Source: Saturnia japonica (lineage: Eukaryota > Arthropoda > Insecta > Lepidoptera > Saturniidae). Taken from it: a stretch of DNA of 64,000 nt. The notes beneath the pieces are model-generated. The model ran no database searches. It had not been told where the DNA came from and worked only from the letters and a program-made list of their open reading frames with translations. The position numbers were made by a program, and so were the translations under genes. The DNA lies in assembly GCA_033032175.1 (NCBI GenBank), contig CM065320.1:11427413-11491412 (forward strand), given 5' to 3'. This document shows, in pieces, positions 61,901 to 64,000 of this stretch (positions within the stretch are counted from its first letter, which is position 1; every line of letters starts with the position of its first letter).

Positions 61901-63153
61901 TTTTTCGAATATAATACGATACATTGCAATTAAGCTTTTGTATAGTAGAGATTATTCAATTATTTGTAATGAAGTCATCAAAAAATGATTTTCGGGCACT
62001 TGCATGGCTTACGCTGGCTAAACCTTATGAGATACATCAAAATAATGTTCTAAAGAATTGTAGTTCTTCAAAAAGCCTAAAGAAAAGTCCGCGATGGCAT
62101 ATATTCTAAGGTTGACTCATAGTTACCATTTTTATCATCAACATAATTAAAAATATTACGTTATTTGCGAAGCTATTTTCTCAAATTCAATATTAATCTT
62201 TATCCAGATAAGTTTGTTAGTTAACTTGGGCATTTAATGTAGATTGTCATAGATAGATGTAGACTGTCCTTTACAGTTTTCAATTTAACTGAATACCGTA
62301 GAAGATATCACGAATTCAAAATACCGTGCGGTCTAAGAAATCCCTCTCAGCAAAACCGGTCACGGTCAGTTGGCCGGCACTCACCACCTATGATGAATTG
62401 CGTGTCGCGAGCTAAGCGCACCATTCGTAAATATGTAGTTACATAACATACCATCACGCCTTTATCCCCGAAGTGTTAGACAGAGGAGTAGGTATACCCA
62501 TAGTTCACCGGGTATGTTTTAGGGTCTCGTGCTATTAATCAGGCACAAAGCCAAACTACAAGCTTCTGCTGAAAATTTCATAGAAAATCCGAATAACACT
62601 TTGCTCGACCTGGGAATCGAACCTAGAACCTCTAGCATGGCAGTCGCGTTTAGGACCACTAGGCTACAGAAAGTTATGAAGTTATGATCTATCAATAGTA
62701 AAGCGGTAAACTCTAAATCAGGCTTTTTTTAACATAAGAGCATTGGTCAAAATTTTGATAAAAGTTTGCGGACTACATGAGATTCCACTATGTACAAAAT
62801 AACTTTGTGTCTGATAAATCAATTACATTATGTGGCCCCGTGACGGCATGTACATTCGGTTTTGCCCACAACTGCGCCATTAGACGTGTTACACCAACAA
62901 CGGTATGTAATATTCATTATAATTGATCCAGGTTAAATTTGGAAGATTTGCCCGTTAACACATTGCCTCGGGAGTCGAGGCTTGTACTGACGTTGTTCGG
63001 GCGGACACAACGCGCTGTAGATACCCAACATCAGAACAACAACAACAATGAGAATACTCAAGAAGGCGGTCAACAGCTTGAAGACAACGGCGATGTGCAG
63101 TTTGAACAAGTCGAGCTCGGTTGGGCGGCGATACAATTGTTTGACTATGACGG
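37804..63153 (+). CDS. Pi3K68D: Class II phosphoinositide 3-kinase (C2-domain PI3K), N-terminal part, runs off the right edge
   Basis: Exons: 37804-37915, 41778-41901, 44881-45006, 48079-48667, 49370-49520, 51465-51658, 52601-52691, 55877-56020, 57236-57324, 57635-57872, 59043-59215, 60304-60535, 61040-61244, 62932-63153. All borders are GT-AG and all phases agree, giving 896 residues so far. Order: UIM-like helix (about residues 7-20), Pro-rich segment, Pro/Tyr/Met/Asn-rich linker (about 125-315), clathrin/adaptor-like acidic motifs (NLIDFG, DPLLTE, DPLDFLYG), PI3K Ras-binding domain (about 480-590; VESTVEHVIL, MSGYMLRVWG), then the PI3K C2 domain (from about 755; LPRESRLVLTLFG, ELGWAAIQLFDYDG). 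Class II PI3Ks make PI3P and PI(3,4)P2 on endosomes and at clathrin sites. Helical, kinase, PX and C-terminal C2 domains must lie beyond the window. A 5' UTR acceptor (TTGTAG) ends at 37779. Confidence 0.9.
37916..41777 (+). other. Pi3K68D: Intron 1 of Pi3K68D, no gene seen
   Basis: A 3.9-kb AT-rich intron between the UIM exon and the proline-rich exon. Short open frames here have no recognisable protein character. No element with clear ends was seen. The piece ACACCAGGGAACTCTTCAAAACCATTGAAG (split here as two words, near 40372) recurs near 48845, indicating a small shared repeat. Confidence 0.5.
41984..42216 (+). repeat. Helitron-like fragment interrupted by the 2.1-kb TIR element
   Basis: TCTATCTATATATAAATAAA followed by ATAGAGGTATGCCGTTGTGCG and ATCACGCGAAAACTACTGGATAG matches the fragments at 20620 and 63660. 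It runs up to the left terminal repeat of the element at 42217. After that element, 44364 onward soon gives CTAGCTATTAGCTAGT, which may be its other side. Confidence 0.5.
42217..44363 (+). mobile_element. Unassigned 2.1-kb DNA transposon with 13-bp perfect TIRs, internally deleted
   Basis: Terminal repeats ACACCGGCCGACA (42217-42229) and TGTCGGCCGGTGT (44351-44363) are exact reverse complements, bordered by AATA on both sides (42213-42216, 44364-44367), a probable 4-bp target duplication. Inside, a start codon at 43428 opens a 61-aa frame with CYICGNF and CTSYLC (paired Cys). Past stops, the pieces YCERF, RPIPH, DNLGDYSKEQGERFH and GRWNVNMMADYCWSTKRDII follow to about 44120. I recall similar text from uncharacterised repeat proteins of arthropods. 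The middle of the protein is absent. Stops make it inactive. Confidence 0.65.
42386..42512. repeat. Imperfect 35-bp-arm hairpin inside the 2.1-kb element
   Basis: TATGGTACAAGTGTGTA...TTGGTGATTACCG is followed about 55 bp later by CGGTAATCACCAA...TACACACGTGTATCATA, its imperfect reverse complement. The loop is GC-rich (GAGGCGCC...GAGCCG). It could be a nested MITE or a structural part of the transposon end. Confidence 0.55.
45222..45592. mobile_element. Palindromic MITE in Pi3K68D intron 3
   Basis: The left arm TTTAGTTCTCACATGAAGAT...TTAACAAGTTTTAAGAATTC is the imperfect reverse complement of the right arm GAATTCTTAAATCTTGTTAA...TTCACGTGAGAAGTAAAAA. Inner blocks TCTATGGTTGACATTA and TAATATCAACCGTAGA also pair, so almost the whole 370 bp is a diverged palindrome. 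The left end carries AGGGTGGCCCAAAAAAACG. Confidence 0.6.
47320..47515 (+). repeat. tRNA-derived SINE, second family
   Basis: A tRNA-like head with box B GGTTCGAATCC (47371-47381) is followed by a body ending GAAAATCTGTCGCCAAGCAC. The same ending occurs in the copy at 55545-55735. Confidence 0.6.
47560..47812 (+). repeat. Helitron-like non-autonomous element
   Basis: It starts TCGTACTATATTATAAAACA, continues GTCTTTGTCTGTCTAAACTC and TATTGAACGGATTTTTATAC, and ends GTGCGAAGCCGGGACGGGTTGTTAGTA, a short GC hairpin and CTAGT-like terminus. It has the usual length and layout for lepidopteran non-autonomous Helitrons. No coding. Confidence 0.55.
48079..48667 (+). CDS. Pi3K68D: Large low-complexity exon of Pi3K68D
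   Basis: This 589-bp exon encodes 196 residues dominated by Pro, Tyr, Met, Asn and Thr, with repeats such as PTPMPTPMPTTPMPNY and several YPP/YNY motifs. It is the longest exon of the gene and looks intrinsically disordered. It links the N-terminal motif region to the Ras-binding domain. Opposite-strand open frames here are shadows of its repetitive codons. Confidence 0.85.
52026..52303. mobile_element. MITE with 74-bp terminal inverted repeats
   Basis: Arm 52026-52099 (TTTTCTCAAACATGCATGAA ... GAATTTACGGACA) and arm 52230-52303 (TGTCCGTAAATTC ... CATGCATGTTTGAGAAAA) are reverse complements with only about six mismatches. The spacer is 130 bp. It lies in Pi3K68D intron 6. No clear target duplication was seen and no protein. 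Transcripts across it could form a long hairpin. Confidence 0.75.
53090..53195. repeat. Dispersed repeat end plus (TA)n microsatellite
   Basis: TAAACATTATCTAAATACAA ... GGAGCGGTTTCCGAGAAAC is the reverse of sequences at 37035-37135 and 51160-51235 (GGTTTTCGGAA ... TTTAGATAATGTTTT). It is followed by an AT/TA dinucleotide run, in which the Tigger element inserted. Confidence 0.5.
53196..55317 (+). mobile_element. Tigger/pogo-type DNA transposon
   Basis: It is 2122 bp with terminal repeats CAGTAATACCCCGCTTAGCGCGA and, reversed, CAGTAATACCCCGCTTTACGCGA. TA borders both ends (53194-53195, 55318-55319). The subterminal word AACGCGAAT or ACGCGAA recurs inside each end. One long transposase gene fills the interior on the plus strand, the same direction as Pi3K68D, whose intron 7 hosts it. 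Confidence 0.9.
53522..55141 (+). pseudogene. Tigger transposase, one nonsense codon and altered third catalytic residue
   Basis: 540 codons in one frame, broken only by TAA at 54230-54232 (codon 237, in the context KPLLV-stop-HSETPRA, where relatives have Tyr). Domains: CENP-B/pipsqueak-type HTH (residues 1-60; VTLELKMKVLRRMENGGKA), second HTH (about 75-150; ASRGWFHRFKQR), then the DDE core. The first Asp is Asp185 in NVDETALYW and the second Asp300 in LLLDNAPGHP. The third position, normally Asp in QPMDQG, is Asn334 (QPMNQGAIANF). The C-terminus QKTIDVFF fits a PCNA-binding PIP box, as known for pogo. The frame is otherwise clean, so the element is not very old. Confidence 0.9.
55545..55740 (+). 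repeat. tRNA-derived SINE, second family, copy 2
   Basis: AGCTCAGTGCTAGCGTGTAC resembles a tRNA D-arm/box A head and GTGATTTGAAACCC a decayed box B. The tail GTAGAAAATCTGTCGCCAAG is shared with 47480-47505. Non-coding, in Pi3K68D intron 7. Confidence 0.55.
56062..56615 (+). mobile_element. Internally deleted mariner with 25-bp TIRs
   Basis: The ends GGTTCTTACATATGAAATTAGC and, reversed, GGTTCTTACATATCAAATTAGC differ at one base and are bordered by TA. From ATG at 56249 the frame gives MENLKYRVIYECEFHRG, AAETPR, INDVYGEATVTESSVRF, the mariner N-terminus. Then a different frame gives EDFIDSRSHNFFRNRINE and WRKCIDIDGTYVD, the mariner C-terminus. Everything between, including the catalytic triad, is missing, so 554 bp remain of an expected ~1.3 kb. 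Non-autonomous. Confidence 0.8.
60304..63153 (+). CDS. Pi3K68D: Exons 12-14 of Pi3K68D: pre-C2 linker and C2 domain
   Basis: Exon 12 (60304-60535) is strikingly GC-rich, encoding many Arg, Ala and Gly residues. Exon 13 (61040-61244) begins the C2 beta-sandwich (TTLFCIEAVHCLPLCW, FYPRIIFDTW). Exon 14 (62932-63153) continues with LNLEDLPVNTLPRESRLVL, then a poly-Asn/Gln/Glu insertion of about 35 residues, then ELGWAAIQLFDYDG. It ends at GTAAGT (63154) in phase 2. The order and motifs match PIK3C2-type PI3K C2 domains. Confidence 0.85.
61820..62439 (+). repeat. Dispersed 0.65-kb repeat, copy 2
   Basis: This is the counterpart of 26430-27090 (see blocks listed there). The two agree over several hundred bases with scattered small indels and run into the same SINE-type tail at ATACCATCACGCC. 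It lies in Pi3K68D intron 13. An open frame at 61924-62109 is not conserved in the other copy. Confidence 0.65.
62440..62672 (-). repeat. tRNA-derived SINE, second copy
   Basis: On the minus strand this reads box A-like TAGCCTAGTGGTCC and box B-like GGTTCGATTCCC (62623-62612), then the AATAACACTTTGCTCGACC-type body, ending at ATACCATCACGCC. The order matches the copy at 8653-8916. Short tail fragments (CATACCATCACGCCTGTATC) also occur at 18765 and 27018. Confidence 0.7.
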
Positions 63154-63654
63154 GTAAGTCAAAATCTTGATAAGTCGGTTACTGCTTTCTATAAACCAAG
63201 GCTACCAAATTCATTTTGGAGGTGGGGTATAAATTCGATTCCATGTCAGCCGGCAATCCTACTGATGAATACTGGTTTCGATATGTAACACTGAACAAAT
63301 CTTTCAGTTAAAACACAGTACACACTCAAAATCTGAGTTTAACGAAATAAAACGTACACGTTTCAAAATGAGCTGATTTGATTGAAATTGAAATATTGCG
63401 ACTGCCAACCATTTTGGTTCCCCTATCACCGCCCAATCCTCTACCTATTCCAATTCATTTCTATCGCACGCGCAGGCACGAACACCGTTGCCGAAATAAA
63501 ATATCAAGGAAAATATGAATCTGGTGGCTTCCAAATCCAAATATCCTGACCCTGATTTCATCAAAACTGCTGAGTGATTGTGATCTATCCAGTACATAGT
63601 TTAAAGAGTATATTTAAATGCCTTGGCGGGCAACTTTATGGGCAACCTTGCTAT

Positions 63655-63945
63655 CAATATAAATAAAATGATTAAAGTTTACCATTGTGTGCACATCACG
63701 CAAAAACTACTGGATAGATTTTCATCATTTTTGTTTTTGCTTTACTGCTATAAACAATAATTCTGTCAACACGCAAGAGGAGCCGCAGGCACAGCTGGTA
63801 AACAAATAAAGTGACAGTGATCACGATATCTTCATTCAATAAAAAGTTATTAAAGGTTTAAGATAAAACCATTTTTATTAAGACCGCGGACCGCTTTCAT
63901 CTGTCGTCCACGCGAGCGAAGCCGCGACTACAGCTGGTATTAGTA
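63655..63945 (+). repeat. Helitron-like non-autonomous fragment
   Basis: AATAAAATGATTAAAGTTTACC and CACATCACGCAAAAACTACTGGATAG are shared with 42001-42060. The right end CGCGAGCGAAGCCGCGACTACAGCTGGTA carries the GC hairpin and CTRR-type terminus of Helitrons. It lies in the last intron seen of Pi3K68D. Beyond it, 63946-64000 shows nothing. Confidence 0.55.
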
Positions 63946-64000
63946 TAAACACCAAAGTCGTTCGATACTGTATTACTTCTAAATGTGTTTTTTTTTTCTG

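Noticed and set aside
1..64000. CRISPR array, bacterial operon or defence island
   Set aside because: No regularly spaced short repeats; spliced genes, poly-A tails and insect-type transposons show nuclear eukaryotic DNA.

Overview
The window is eukaryotic nuclear DNA, almost certainly from a moth or butterfly (Lepidoptera). It is AT-rich, its genes are split into many short exons with GT-AG (and apparently a few GC-AG) introns, and it is packed with element types common in lepidopteran genomes: tRNA-derived SINEs, Helitron-like fragments, mariner/Tc1 elements, a truncated LINE and hAT relics. There are no bacterial-style operons, CRISPR arrays or free-standing RNA genes that I can support.

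Three host genes can be modelled. (1) Minus strand, about 2494-21320: fifteen exons whose phases join into an open frame of 784 codons. The product resembles NSUN7, the divergent member of the NOL1/NOP2/Sun RNA m5C methyltransferase family. Both family cysteines, in motifs IV and VI, are replaced, so this looks like a pseudo-methyltransferase. (2) Plus strand, 22266-25784: three exons giving a 231-residue, very basic protein that I do not recognise. It starts head-to-head with gene 1, 945 bp away. (3) Plus strand, 37804 to beyond the right edge: the N-terminal two thirds of a class II phosphoinositide 3-kinase (Pi3K68D/PIK3C2 type). Fourteen exons encode a ubiquitin-interacting-motif-like start, Pro/Tyr-rich linkers, the Ras-binding domain and the start of the C2 domain. 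The helical, kinase, PX and second C2 domains would lie outside the window.

The intergenic block 25.8-37.8 kb is a transposon graveyard. It holds a dispersed repeat, an apparently intact DD41D Tc1/mariner element (27701-29004), a solo LTR (29573-30029, TG...CA, 4-bp target duplication), a mariner relic, a 5'-truncated non-LTR retrotransposon with target duplication and poly-A tail (31137-33089), and a non-autonomous hAT element (36382-37536).

The introns of the two large genes carry more: a ZMYM1-like hAT relic with its core deleted (11.3-13.4 kb), two related decayed mariners (0.8-1.95 kb and 23.2-24.07 kb), a 2.1-kb element with 13-bp perfect terminal inverted repeats and a CxxC protein (42217-44363), a Tigger/pogo element (53196-55317), an internally deleted mariner (56062-56615) and two long-inverted-repeat MITEs (45.2-45.6 kb and 52026-52303). 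Splice phases agree across all the modelled exons, so the host genes appear to have tolerated these insertions.

Nothing in the window looks like a multi-gene accessory system. The most interesting signals are the cysteine-less NSUN7-like protein with two predicted GC-AG introns, the unknown basic protein sharing its upstream region, and the transposon whose family I cannot name.
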